Origin: Erythrophleum ivorense
Taxonomy: Eukaryota; Streptophyta; Magnoliopsida; Fabales; Fabaceae
Direction of reading: 5' to 3'
DNA: 64,000 bases
Assembly: GCA_026724425.1 (NCBI GenBank)
Contig: JAIUCV010000001.1
Span: forward strand, 13,002,556-13,066,555
A program made the translations under genes and the position numbers. The stretch's first letter is position 1. Each line of letters starts with the position of its first letter. Under the pieces are notes generated by a model. It did no database searches. It was not told the origin of the DNA and was given only the letters and a program-made list of their open reading frames with translations. Of this stretch, positions 1-12,521 are shown piece after piece.

Positions 1-1573
1 GCCTATTCTTGGCATTGATATGATATCATGGCATGAAACACATATGTTGGGTCATTATGACTTGTTTGCATGCTTTGATTAATTTATGTATCTTGATTGC
101 TTCTTGAATGAGTATGAGCTATTGAGATTCCCTGAATCTCACCCCCTTCCCTCTCCCATCTTAACATGATAGGTGGCGCTCAAGGAGAACCAAGTGCACA
201 CCAAGGAACCTAGTTGAGCATGCTTAGGAAGTTGTGTAGTTATTTTGGTTCTTTTGTTGTAAAGAGGTGCCAAAATGAATATGCACCTATTATTTTTTAG
301 ATGTAAATATGTGAGCAAATGTAAATATATGTATAAATGATGTATGAACTGTAGAGCAAGACAAAGCAATGAAAATGTGAAATTTGGCCCTTTTGTGGCT
401 TATATGTAATAGTGTATTTTGTTCCGTAGCATAGTAAATTTGAAATGTATGATGACTTGGATCAATTGGACAATTCATATATGCTATATTTATACTTTTA
501 AACTTGCCCAAGAGATGCTAGAACATGTGGGAGGCCATTTGGACCCACTTTGAACCATTTTGCGTGCCAAAACCGCTAATTTTGTGAGCTCCGTTAAAGT
601 ATGACCAGATGAGTTCTTCTTGATATGAAATTTGGCATGCCTCTAGAGTCTATTGAGAGCTTCTTGAGAAGCTAAAGTGGGTAATATTTGGAGGTCTAGG
701 GAATATTTGGAGAATTGTTGAAGTTTGGAAATTTTAATGGTTTTGGTCATGATACTGTACAACTTTTCCGAAAATGAATCCATGTCATTCATGGACTAAA
801 TGGTGTCCAATTGTCATGAAATTTTATGAGATAAACTAGATATCCAAAATGACCTATACCAATTAGAAGCACCTCAATTGGAGGTCTGTAGAGGGAGAAA
901 CGAATTTCTGAAGTTCTGTATCAGCATTAGGGAAGCTATCTGACCTTCGTTATTGTTCCATCAGTTTTCGAGGTCTAAGAGCTCTTGAACTGATCTGTAC
1001 TTATTTTTTTTCCTCTATTTAACATCTGTAGATTTCCAAATTGGTATAGTTTTCCCAGATTAGATTTTTGTGGAATTAATTACGAATTTTCGAATTCATG
1101 ACAGTAAGCTGCACTAGTACCAGGGACAGCCAGACCTCTGTCTCTTTTTCGATGTCAATGATGGTCCAAACGCTGAGATTATGGTTGAGAGTTATTTTTA
1201 GTGTGAATTTAACATATAAATATTTCTAGAAAGCTATGGTTTGCTTAATTCCCATTTTTCTAGAATTAGTTATGATTTTCTAAAGTTAGAGCCAAAAATT
1301 TGACTTTTGGGCTCATTTGAGAAATTGCATTTTCTTGGTTTTTGGCTTCATATCCATGGTTTATGAGTTTTTTGAGGCTATGTACAAGTCTTATAAATGG
1401 TAATTGAGTAGAGGATGGGAATGATGGATTCACCGGACCCAGGGACAAAATATGACTGGTTGAACCCCGACTTAAAGTAGTAAAATACCACGATTTTGGT
1501 CATTTTCCTTGGAAATCATATGGAATCAAGCTTAGAGGGAGATTAATTGGAGTTAAGTCATTATGGTGTTACA
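1..1573 (+). mobile_element. Right-hand part of a long Tekay-type LTR (left end outside window)
   Basis: The sequence is collinear with the last ~1.5 kb of the + oriented LTRs at 12462-16338 and 53461-57312. The shared order is the GAGCTATTG plus hairpin block (hairpin at 124-140), a pyrimidine-rich stretch, an ATG(A/C)TAGGTGG-like block, then a long AT-rich tail. It ends in GGTGTTACA at 1573, the same terminus as the other + copies. The distance from hairpin to LTR end (~1.45 kb) agrees with the other copies (1.47-1.49 kb). The bases after 1573 do not resemble a primer-binding site, so this is a solo or 3' LTR rather than a 5' LTR. The TSD partner lies outside the window. No coding capacity was seen. 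Confidence 0.8.
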
Positions 1574-2847
1574 GTTTCTTCCATGTCAACTTTTGTGTTT
1601 AATTCCCAGCTCATTTACGCAGCTTCTTCTTCTCATGCTCTGTTGTTTTGGCCTTATTATTCTACTGCTCTTCTCCAACCATTCATGTGCATTTTATTTC
1701 AGCTGCCTGTGGCTCTTTCTTCCTCTTGAACACGTGTTTCTCTTCCTCTGTTCAGCCACGTCTTCAAATCAGTACAGTACTTCTTCCTTTTGCTTATGTT
1801 TTCGCCATTGTGTAATTGCTTTTTTATTCTGTGGCTTAATGTAGCTTCCATATTAGCTTCTGCATTTCGACTCCAACTACTTCTCTTTATGCATGTTTCT
1901 ACTAGACGTTGCTGCATGAGTGAATGATGTAAAGCTTCCTCTTGTTTCTGCTGTAACCCATAGCAATCACGTTAGCTTATCGCATTCTTTTTCCCAATCA
2001 GCATGTTCAGCCTATATACATTTTATTCGTGATTTGTGTGTGTGTAAGTGAGTGTATGTTTCAATGTGTCAACCCCTCGCATGAGTGTGCATGTAGTTGA
2101 AGTGAATCAATATGGATGTGAGTGCATGTATGTTAATCTGTATGCTATGTGAAATATGAGACGTGAAAGTGTGCTTTGGAAGACGCAAAGGCTATACATG
2201 AAGAGGTGTTACTAATGCATGAAATGGAAGACATGAGAGTGAGCCTATGCTACTACATGGAAGTGGAAAATGTAATGCATGCTTGAGAGAGTGTTGTGTT
2301 AGTGAAGGAAGAGCTAGTGGTAGTGCCATATGTTAACGTGAGAGAGACAAATGGGCTGCCCAAGTGAGGGAAATTGGGTGAATGATGGCTGGCTTGCGTT
2401 AGTGTGGCTGCAACCTAGGTTAGTGGATAGGTTTAACGTGTGTGTGAGTGAGCTACTTGAAGTGAAGTGCAGTGAGTGAAGTGAGCTACTTTCATACGCT
2501 GATTCTCATTCCCTTGCACTTTATCGTGTGAGCTTGTACCTTCCCTACTCTTCCACATGCCATTAATTCATCTTCATTTTAAATCTTTTTCCATTAAAAT
2601 CTGCACAACAAAAATAAAGTAAAATGAAGTAGAATAAAACAAAACAAAATAGTAACAAAGAAGAATTCACAAGGGAAATATTTCAATGAAGTTTGTGCAT
2701 TAAAATTAAAAAATTTGCAAATAAATTTCTAAAGTGCAAGTAATGGCCAATAAACTCAATTATCCACCTAATAAAGTCCATTAAACCTTATTTAATTATT
2801 AAAATGATTAAGTTAGGAGAATTAAAATACATAAAAATCATGCTTAT
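1574..2847. other. Unassigned stretch, no gene recognised
   Basis: No long open frame, domain or RNA gene was recognised. The first ~1 kb is mixed sequence with pyrimidine-rich patches and short GT-rich runs (about 2036-2110). About 2400-2500 is rich in AGTGA-type words. The last 300 bases are strongly A-rich. The final bases before the pol remnant (AATCATGCTTATCA, ending near 2848) resemble the kind of terminus seen at ends of Athila/Tat LTRs, but no LTR could be defined. It may be host intergenic DNA plus old repeat debris. Confidence 0.4.
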
Positions 2848-2849
2848 CA

Positions 2850-4800
2850 AAAGGGCGTAGTCCTTAGGTATTATGTCTTAAGTAGGATTAAGGTAGATAA
2901 AGCAAAAATATTTGTCATTAAGCAATTCCCACCTCTCATCAGTGTTAAAGGAGTTTGTAGTTTCTTAGGGCATCCAAGCTTTTATGGAAGGTTCACTAAA
3001 AACTTCTCCAAGATTGCTAAACCATTATGCTAGCTATTGAGAAAGATGCTCCATTCAGTTTTTGTGATGCTTGCCTTTGCTTTTAAAGAGTTAAAGAAGA
3101 GATTAATCTCCACCCCTATTATAATGGCCCCTAATTAAACCCTTATATTTGATTTGATGTGCAATACCAGTTATTTTGTAATGGGAGTGGTTTTAGGGCA
3201 ACAGAAAGGTAAAGTGTTTCATTTGATCTACTATGCAAGTAAAATTTTATCTGATGCCCACTTGAATTAAATGATCATAGAGAAAAAGCTATTGGTAGTT
3301 GTTCATATATTTGATAAATTTAGAGCACATCTAGTAGGAATAAAGTCAAGATGTTTATTGATCACTCTACTATCAAGTACTTAATAGAAAAGAAAGATTC
3401 CAAGTTTATTTGAAAATTCTTGATAGAAAGAAGAGTGAAAACCAAGTGGCAGACTAGTTATCTAGATTAAGTACTAAAGCTCAAGTTGGTGAAAAGAAGT
3501 AGATAAATGAAAGTTTTCCATATGAACAAGTATTTTATATGGATTACAAGGGACTACCTTGGTATATAGACTATGTGAACCTTCTTGTTTGTCATGTACT
3601 ACCTCCTAACTTGAACCATTATTAAAAGAAGAAGTTTTTACATGATGTAAAGTCCTATACATGGGATGAACCTTTTTTGTTTAAGCATTATGCTTATTAG
3701 ATCATTAAGTGATGTATACCTAAACCAAAACAAGAGGAGACACTCTATAAATGTCACTTTTTTGAATATGGTAGATATTTTAGAGGTTTAAAGACAACAA
3801 CTAAAGTTTTGCAATTTGATTTCTTTTTGCCAACCCCTTTCAAATACTCTTATTCATTTGTGGCTAAATGTGGTTGCTGCCAATGGGCGGGGAACACATC
3901 CAGGAGGCATGAAATGCCACTGATTAATGTTCTTGAGGTGGAGATATTTAAGGTATAAGGCATATACTTTTTGGGTCATTTTGTTATATCTTTTAATAAT
4001 TAATACATATTGGTGGCTATGGATCATATTTCTAAGTGAGTTGAAAAAATTGCATACCCTATTAATGAATCAAAAGTGGTAAATAAATTTTCAAAGAAAT
4101 ATATCTTCACCCACTTTAGGGCATTAAGGGCAATCATTAGTGATGGAAGATCCCATTCTTACAATAACCAATTTCAAGCCCTATTGAGGAAATATGGAGT
4201 TCAACATGAAGTAGCTCTAGCCATGTATAAACAAATAGGCAAACTAAGATATCAAATCGTGAGATTAAGACAATTTTTAGAGAAAAAATTGTTGGTGTGA
4301 CTAGAAAAGATTGGTCAATGAAGCTTGATGATGCTTAATGGGTGTGCCAAACTACTTATATTACTCTTACGAGTATATCTTAATATCAATTGCATTTTTG
4401 GCAAGATTGGCCATTTGTTGGTTTAATTGGAACATAATGCATATTGGGCTATTCGAAAAATCAACTTGACTTTATAGTTGTTAATAAAAAAAGGCTATTA
4501 TAGCTTAATGAACTTGAGTAATTCAGATTTCATGCTTATGAAGGTTCTAAATTGTATAAGGAGAAGGCTATGAAATGACATGACAAGAAGATTTTCCATT
4601 AACATTTTGAAACAAGATAAATGGTGATATTTTATAATTCTAAACTTAAATTATTCCTTAAAAAGTTGAAATATCGATGGTTAGGGCTATTTACTATAGC
4701 GAAAGCATTCCAACATGGAGTTATAAAAGTTGTAGAGGGTACCTCTCATAAGAAGTTCAAAGTTGATAGGCAATAACTTAAACATTATAAGGGAGGTGAG
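2850..4800 (+). pseudogene. Athila-type pol remnant: end of RT, RNase H, integrase
   Basis: Conceptual translation across several frames gives recognisable fragments. Near 2880-3030 is the segment after the RT catalytic core, with SVKGVCSFLGHPSFYGRF and NFSKIAKPLC. Around 3170-3420 come RNase H-like pieces (YFVMGVVLGQQKGKVFH, then YYASKILSDAHLN). At 3860-3930 is the integrase zinc-binding region (CGCCQWAGNTSRRHEMPL). The best open piece, 4076-4300, carries the integrase core words ALRAIISDGRSHSYNNQF. After 4500 come C-terminal words such as LYKEKAMK and GLFTIAKAFQHGVIKVV. Stops and frameshifts interrupt each piece. The catalytic RT motif is not present, so truncation removed the N-terminal half. 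Confidence 0.75.
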
Positions 4801-6306
4801 GTGTATCATCAAAAGTCCATTGTGACCCTAAGAGATTTAAGTTGAAGCTGAAGAAGAGTCAAGCTAAGGACTATTAATGTACTACTTCTTGGAAGGCAAC
4901 CCAAGTTTTGGTTTTTGTTATTGTTTATGAGTAGTTTTGCATTTGTTTTACTTCTTACAATTATAGTAATTTTGTTTTAGGTTTGTTGAGTGGGAGCATT
5001 ATCAAGGATGCTTGAGAAATTTAGCGGGCTGAAGGTAATACATCAAGCTTCTATGAGATTATTGAAGCCAAGAGTTTAAAAAGGAAATTTAATGAAAAAG
5101 GAAATTCTTACTATTTTATTATGCTCATTTTATTTCCTTTTTACTCTTGGTTTTATGAATATAGCATGCTTGGGTTGTAGAAAATGAATGACTTTCTTAG
5201 TAAGGCAGAAAAATAAGTTTTAAAATAAGTTTATTTTAGGGGGTAATAAAACAAAAGGTGCTACTACACATGTTCATTTCACAATTCAGTGAGGTAATAG
5301 AAGTAGAGGCGGCATTGTGGGGCCACTTGGGTAACTTATAAAAAAACATTTTTAAACCTAAAATACCACTCCCTCTGCAACCCAAACCCCTTTAAAACTT
5401 AAACTTTCCCTCATTTTCTCTTTGTTCTCTATACAGCAACCCCCTAATTTCCACCATCATCCTCTTCCCTTCCTTCTATGTTGAGTGTCCACCACCATAG
5501 CCATCACTATACCTCCTTTACACAATCACCATTTTTGAAGTGCCATTTTCTATCTTTGGTCCCTTCCCCTTCTTGACACAATCTTTTCCATTTTTGAAAC
5601 CTACCATCCTTCTTCTTCCACCTTCTTTATCCTCCTTAACATCCATTTTTCTATTTCTTTTTTAGGCCCTTGACATTTAAGGTAAGCTTTTAAGTTTCTC
5701 TTTTATCTATTTATTTTTGGAGCATTCATTACTAATTATTGAGTCTTAAGGCATTAACAATCTTAAGGCTAATTAATTGCTTGGACTAATTTGGTTGATG
5801 ATTTATTATTGCATTGTGATACACTGATTGATTGCCTATAAAATTTAGATGTGAGTGTTGATGGATTGCTGACTTATAGTTGTGAATATGGCTTAGTATA
5901 TGCTTCATTTTCAAATTTTATGGATGCCTACAAGCTATTTAACTAAATTCATCAAAGAAACAACATAATTTTGCTTTATGATCAGTCCACCTTATTAACC
6001 ACTATCATGACTGAAGTGTGCATTAAAAAAAAATTACAATCAAATAATTAAAAAATATATATTAGTGTAGCTTTGTGATCAACTTCACTTGAGTAATTTT
6101 CCATAGATTATTCCTCAAGATTGTGCTACATTTTTCTAATTCTCATGGCATTGTTTTGCTACTCCCTTTTGTGAACTTAATTATAATGGTAATATTGTTG
6201 TGTTTATCTATGACTTAAGATGGTAGTTTGTCTTGGTATACTTATGGACTTAGTTGCATTACCTACTACACTTAAGGTTCTTAATTTTTTTTTTCACGTA
6301 TTGTAT

Positions 6307-7065
6307 ATGGCTTCTAAAAATAAGGCTAAGGATGAATCTTCCTCTTCTACCTCATATGATTGCTATAGATTTTCCTCTCCATATACTTAAGCATGATTTC
6401 TCAAGGTCACCATGCATAAGGCCTTTATCTAGGAAAGAGAGATAGGCCAACTTTAAGTGCATGAGCATGACATTATTGTAGAGATTCAAAGTAGGGGTTG
6501 GAACAAGCTTTGTGCGAACCCCGAGGCTATTATGGTATTGACAGTGTGAGAGTTCTATGCTAATGCACTATTTGGCTCTCTTGCTAGCTGCTTTGTATAA
6601 AAGCAACAAGTGGATGTGATTGGGTAGTCTATCAAGGACTTGTACAACTTGCTCATGCTACTTGCATGTAAGTTCAACAATACATGGAAGAGGGCAAAAA
6701 GCCTAACTTAAAGGTAGAGGTCATTATAGTCATATGAGGGTAAGCCTAGTGGAAGGCTTTAAAAGGCCCTAACATCCATACAGTGATGCTTATGCATGGG
6801 CTTACTTTATGTGTGCCAAACTTATACTTGCATATATATGTGTGATATCATAAAGGATAGGGTCATTTTAATACACTTGATCACATCAATGAGGCAAGTT
6901 GATGCTACATATATCATTGCCTCCAAAATTTTAAAGGTTTCCTATTCTCCTTTGGTGAGTTTGGGCCATTTGCATCTTATTGCCAAGTTGTGTGCTAAAG
7001 TTAGGTGCCCTTTAAGGATCATGAAAAGACCATATAGCCTAAGCCCCTCCTTAACATCACATTGA
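6307..7065 (+). pseudogene. Remnant of the ORF in the env position of an Athila-type element
   Basis: Starting at an ATG at 6307 the frame reads MASKNKAKDESSSSTSYD. Further pieces in shifting frames read SRGWNKLCANPEA and EFYANALFGSL. The largest open piece (6796-7065) contains DIIKDRVILIHLITSMRQVD. This set of words is typical of the 'putative plant transposon protein' domain found downstream of pol in Athila-like elements. I infer that from memory of the family, not from a search. At least five stops or frameshifts separate the pieces. Biochemical role is unknown. Confidence 0.5.
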
Positions 7066-7722
7066 TTAAAAAGATGGAAGGGAGAGTTCCTTATAGGCCT
7101 CCTCCCACCAATGATCCTCCACCTCCTTCACCTTTTCCTACTTAGTCACTTAAGTACCAAAGCAATAAACTTTGGATGACATATACACCATGGTTGAGGA
7201 GAGCACATGACAACTAGCAATAGTGGCTCAGTAGACAGTAGAGATGGCTTGGTAGTCATTAGAGATGAACTATTGGCAATATCATTACTAGAGCTAGTTT
7301 ATAGCTAAATAGGGTTAGGACATAGCTAATCAACCTTTGCCACCTACTTTCTTATAAACTCTACCACCTATGGATGATCTAATGCAAGATGACCCATTAA
7401 TGCATCCATCCTTTTGACTTTGTTCATATTTTCACTTAGAGACTTTGTTATTCATGCTTTTATTTTAATTTTTAGTATTTCAATACTTTTTGTTTGTATT
7501 ATGGATTCTTATAGTTTATCTTAAATTTTTAGTTTATCTCACTTTTTTCTTGTGTTAATTTTCTTAGTGTTTAATTATGTTAAAAAAAAGCTCTTCTAAG
7601 TATAGCCAAGATGTATTATATATATGGAATACTAGGACCGTATGTAGTGGAGTCTCTTTCCACCCTTTCCCCTTATTGCTTTATGAATTAATTTTTTCTC
7701 AACATTCGGGACAATGTTGACT

Positions 7723-7736
7723 TTAAGTTTTGGGGG
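7723..7736 (+). other. Polypurine tract of the Athila-type element
   Basis: A conserved-looking block with CGGGACAATG is followed by TTTAAGTTTTGGGGGTGGGA, immediately before the LTR-like tail. Athila-type elements carry a similar purine tract that primes plus-strand DNA synthesis directly upstream of the 3' LTR. Confidence 0.5.
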
Positions 7737-9126
7737 TGGGATAGTTTACGATCATATGGTCATATAACATGAAAATTTTAAGTTTGAACTTTTAACTTGT
7801 CATTTTTACTTTTAAGCATGACTTGAACCAATTTTCTTATTGCCTAATGGAGTTTATGTATGTGTCTAATGATTTAGTGCTGTATCTAGGTATGTCTAGT
7901 AGGAATTCAATGCCAATTGTATGTTATGCTGAGTTTAAATTTTTAATAACAGTGTCATTCTTACAATTTTGGAAAAACAATTGTGCATTATTTGGCTAGG
8001 CATAGTGCAAATGCATAGGTTAGGAGAAATTTTTTTTGTAATTTAATTTGTATATTCAATCTCAACCCTAAGGCTCTAGAACTTGTCTTTTACTATCTCG
8101 AGGCAAAATCTTAGGCTTTGTATGATCTATTAAAATGATCTAGGCATTTATTATTATGTTCAAGCCTTTAAGTCTATTTTTTTCTTTGAGTCTTAAGTGA
8201 AATATACATATAATTGCATGAAATTTTTTTCCTTTTAGTCACATTAATGACCTTTAGCCTAGAAAATAATGTTCTTACCCTTTTCAAGAAGATAATTAAC
8301 TTTTGATATTGTGTGAAAAGGAAATTTTAGGGTAAAATAAGGTGTAATGTGGGGTTGGATGTGAATAGTTGTTATTTCCCTATATGAGGCATGCAAATTA
8401 AAAGAGTGGAAACAATGATTCTAAGGTTCTTTGTTTCTTAAGAGACATGAATGAGAAAGAGAAGCTAACAAGAAGAAAGAGTGGACAAAGAATTAACCTT
8501 AATAAAGAAAATTTTAATAGATTAAAATGAACTAAGTTTAGGATTGTAAAAGTGAAAAGAAAGAAAAGAGAAAAGAAAATGAAAGGGAATATCAAAAGGA
8601 AAGGAAAATAAGAGAAAGGGGGAAATTCTATATTTGATTATTGTGTTTAATGGTTATTTTCTTAAATCTTGTTCATAATTTCCTTATATCATTTTTCTTG
8701 TGATATCCATAACCCTTAAACCTTATTACAATCCTATAAGACCTATTAATTAATATGCTATGCATGGACTATTTTAGTGGAGGGAGAGGAAAAAGGCAAG
8801 TAGATGAAGTTCTTACATTTGAAGTTACTATATACATTTTGGAGTACATAAGGTTGATCTTTAAACCTACATGAGAATGATTATTTGGCCAAGTACACAC
8901 ACACTTCAAACTTATGAGAATTTCTAACATTATAGTTTGAACTTTGTTACTAGTATTTATTGCTTGATATTCTTGTTAGAGACATTCTCTAACATAGCAC
9001 ATGAGGATTTTAGCAGGCATGAATTTTAGGCGTATAGGTACTCTATGACACATCTTGCTATATAGAGTATTTATTTTATATAGTTAGTCTCCAAATTACT
9101 ATGGAGTCCTTATCCAAGCCATAACA
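7737..9126 (+). mobile_element. Probable 3' LTR remnant of the Athila-type element
   Basis: The segment begins directly after the polypurine tract (TGGGATAGTTTACG) and has no coding content. It is AT-rich, with purine-rich runs around 8400-8640. The right limit is only a guess: it is placed where sequence resembling the reverse-oriented long LTR relic begins. No second LTR copy and no TSD were found. A perfect hairpin lies at 8974-8994. Confidence 0.35.
8974..8994. repeat. Perfect 9-bp inverted repeat with 3-nt loop
   Basis: TGTTAGAGA, loop CAT, TCTCTAACA: all nine pairs match. It lies in the LTR-like tail of the Athila relic and might be a fold in the transcript's terminal region. It may also be chance. 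Confidence 0.6.
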
Positions 9127-12100
9127 TGTAAGAAAAAATTTTAACTTGTTCTTTCCATCGAGCCTAACTAAAATACATTTTTCTCTTTTCTCAAGATGCA
9201 TTTTTTATTTATTCATGTACTTCACATATCATACATAATTTAAAACTCATAATTTCCATAAGAATAGTTCATGGATAGTATCAATAATGCCATACACCAA
9301 ATCTCAATAAAAGTATACCATCAACTAGCCATTACAAAGGCTTTTACTAAAATTGCATGCTTCCTTTTGGTCACATAATACAAAGTGGAACAATTTTAGG
9401 CATTAAGCCTTTTCCAACATATTTAACTCATAGATGCCAAGTTATTTATGATAGTAACAAATTAAAATAACAAATTCCACATATAATAAATCATAATTCT
9501 CATACTGCAGCAGATATGCAACTTTAAAAATTCATATCTTACTCTACAGAGCTCTAAATTGGGTGATCTCAATGGCTATGGAAAGTTTACGATGTACTAT
9601 ATGCCTATAAAATTTCATAAGTATTGGACCTCATTTGACCCCTCAAAGACACCAAAAATAAAACTGATCAAATGAATAATGCACTGTTAATTTCTACAAA
9701 TTTTAACCAATTTTAAAAAATCATAATAAATTTTGCAAAGCTCCAAAAATTATAATTTTTAACTTTGTGAAAAGATCCAAATGAGATATAAATGTCTGCC
9801 GATATGGCTAGTTTCAGTTCAAGGGCAAAATATAGCTCGTTTTAAGATTTAAGAAGCACCAAATGGTCCAAAATGAAGTTCCTTAAAGTAAGTGATCATT
9901 TGGGCATGTCTAGAATCTTAAATACAACATATAGAAGTATCACAACAAATCCAAAACACAATAGTACTCAAAACCACTCCCTCACTTGATCATATACACA
10001 TGTATTTCATGGCTCAAGGATGTCAAAAATTCAAGATCTTATACATTTGATTCTTAGTATGGTTTATACAACATTCTTCCATGTTTTTATACATGAGCAA
10101 GGATTTACATCTCATAAATAGTTTATACATACATACTTTGACATTAATTTGCATCAAAATCTATTCTAATGTTAAAGTAATATAATTTACACTCCTTGGC
10201 CCCCATTCTTGGTTCCATGAGTATCATCTAGGCAAGATTAGATAAAAGTGAGGGAGAATGAGATTTAAAGCATCCTATTAGCTCATTCACCCTTTCAAGA
10301 ATGCATATATGACATGTTATCATGTTAAAGAAAGCAAGCATGCATTAAATGATTCCAAGAACCAAATATAAACATGTTTTCAAGGTTATACAAATGTATC
10401 AAGATCAAAATCAAGCTCTAGGGACTTTTAGTCTAATCTCACTCTATTATTTAGGACTTTTGGATTAGTTTCACCCACTTTCTAAGGATTTTTTACTTAG
10501 CCTTACTTATTCTTGAGACTTTTAACCTTGTTTTACCCTTGTTTAAGGACTTTTAGCTTCACCTCACCCAATCTAAAGGACTTTTGGCATAACCCACCCA
10601 CCAAGAATAATTTCACATTCTAAATACAATTTAAGAGGTGTAGTGGTATCATAGCATCAAACCAATAGCTATAGATATATCTCATAATTCAAACATATAT
10701 AGAAACATTCAATGACATTCAAACAACTAAGAAATGCAAACAAGAATGGATAAAGAACTACCTTGGGTCAAGAAGCATAAATTTTCCTTGATTTTCTAGC
10801 TTTTTGGTTTGGCCTCACACACACACTTGGAGGAGGCTTGTTTTGCTTAGGCTAGACACATCAAACAAGACATAAATTCATCATTGGAACCATCTTTAGG
10901 CTTGCATAAGCTCTACACAAGCTACTTTTAACTTATGGCATACATAAGGTTCCATACAAGGGCATAATGAAGCAACTCATTTAATTCATTATCTTGGCTC
11001 TAATTTCTCACTCAATCCAAGTCTCATGAATTCATTTAAATTCATTAAAGTAATCACAAACTCATTTCAAGGAGTCAAATACTAAGTTGCTTCTTTACAC
11101 CTAATGGAACTTAAACTTTTGACTTTCAAAATATATTCCTAAATTCAAACCAATAGTTCCTTTAATATTTATTGCTCATATCTAGACCATTTCTATCTTT
11201 AGAATTAAGGAAAACTCTCCGCAGGTACTTGAAGTACTCCTTGGCTGAGACATGCATCAAGAATGCCACCCATAGAGTTTTGCTTGCTTTTTTAGGGAAA
11301 TTGTCACATATATGAGTTCCTTATCCTCTTATTCAATTATACTTTTATATGGTCTAAAATATTATTTTATAGCTTTGTATTTACTAAGGTGCAAGTGATA
11401 CCCTAGGTATGGAAACTTGTAATCTATAGTCTTTTTATGGTTTCTATTGGTTCCATATTAATCTTTACACTCTAAAACCTTTGTCCATCATGATTTCATA
11501 AAAAAAAAAAATAACTCCCTCTAGATTACTTTGAGTCTGGACAAAATGAGAAGAGCAAGAGAAAACCAAGGAAGACAAGTTTTACATAAGTAATCATACC
11601 TTATTCAATTCCTCACAAAATGGTGTTTCTTATGCTCCCAAAGTTTCCTTTAAATTCTCCTTTTCTTCTACTGAACTAGCCATAAAATTTTACTATTTAA
11701 AATTCTAAAACCATAAAAAGAAAGAGGAGAAGGAAGAAAAGAACTTTTACGAAGGCAAGGAAGGCAAATTCTTCATATTTACATACCTGTAAGCCTTGGT
11801 GTTTCTTCCTTTTTCTCCTTCTTTCCTCCCATGTTTTGGTGTGGTTTGGTTCTGTTTAGAGCAAGAAAGTCAGTGATGGGAGGTTAGGGGCATATTGATG
11901 CATATATATATATATATGAAAAAGGAAAGTTTTAAAACAATTGTAAAAATTCTTATTATGTCCTGTAACTTCATTTTCTCCATTTTAACTCATTTTAACT
12001 CCTTTTTAGAATTATTTTTTCTGTAATAAAATTTAGATCCTCTAATTTATCAAATATTTTTTATCCAAATTAGATTTAAAACCTTATTGAAGCATTTGAT

Positions 12101-12424
12101 CAAAATTTTAGTCAACTAATAACCTAAAATGCACACTAGAGATGTTTTTACCATTCTAAGAGTTCCTATAATTTTTAGGGACTCTAAAAATCCTGAAAAA
12201 CTCAATTTTCCTATTTATCAAAATTATGATTTTGTCATTGCATTTTTAGTTCCTCTATTTTTCCATTTTGGCTTCGATTTTGGGCCATTCTTAGTTTCCT
12301 ACCCATATTTTTAAATGCTCTAATTAGCTTCCTACCCTTAATTAGTCTTAATTCTCTTTGCCTTAAGGTTGTCTTATATCACAATATTGATTTAAATTTA
12401 ATTTCTAAAAAATCAAATATTACA
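9127..12424 (-). mobile_element. Old reverse-oriented long LTR relic
   Basis: The internal order matches the - oriented LTRs elsewhere in the window. It has the block with CAAATGAATAATGCACTG-like wording (~9670), a degenerate GAGATT..hairpin block near 10255, the repeated GGACTTTT..CACC array (10425-10610), a CTACCTTGG block near 10760, and a tail near 11950-12050 resembling other U3 tails. The right end TATTACA at 12424 lies 2.17 kb beyond the hairpin, just as in three other copies (2.16-2.19 kb). The left end is uncertain (TGTAAG at 9127 is the best candidate), and no TSD pair was found. It is the most diverged copy in the window. Confidence 0.5.
10425..10610 (-). repeat. Array of ~30-bp direct repeats in the LTR relic
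   Basis: About six imperfect units of the form GGACTTTTrG..yCTCACCC. This is a decayed version of the array present in every long LTR here. Confidence 0.7.
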
Positions 12425-12481
12425 TGTATTGGGTTGCCCCCTTAATCTCATCTTGTTCGAGTGTAACATCTGGTCCCTTCA

Positions 12482-12521
12482 TAAACGTGAGAAACGCAAT
12501 GTTCGGTTTCTCCGTAAACGT
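12482..12521. repeat. Inverted repeat near the U3 start of the LTR
   Basis: The arms are GAGAAACG and CGGTTTCTC separated by CAATGTT, with TAAACGT words on both outer flanks. The same structure occurs at 24186-24220 and 53481-53520, close to the start of each + LTR. Confidence 0.75.

Larger units (their letters stand above)
2848..7736 (+). mobile_element. Internal region of a decayed Athila-type Ty3/gypsy retrotransposon
   Basis: Three things in order support this call: pol remnants (2850-4800), a remnant of an ORF in the env position (6307-7065), and a purine-rich tract preceding an LTR-like tail (7723-7740). The order and the wording of the fragments fit the Athila branch of Ty3/gypsy elements. 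The 5' half is missing: no gag, no protease and no N-terminal RT lie upstream of 2850, so the left end is a truncation. Base composition is AT-rich, and stops are frequent in every frame. Nothing here can encode an active enzyme. Confidence 0.7.

Noticed and set aside
9124..9128. ACATG next to 9129 and at 12422-12426 as a TSD of the - LTR relic
   Set aside because: It would force LTR ends that are not TG..CA. The shared word is short and could be chance, so no TSD was claimed.
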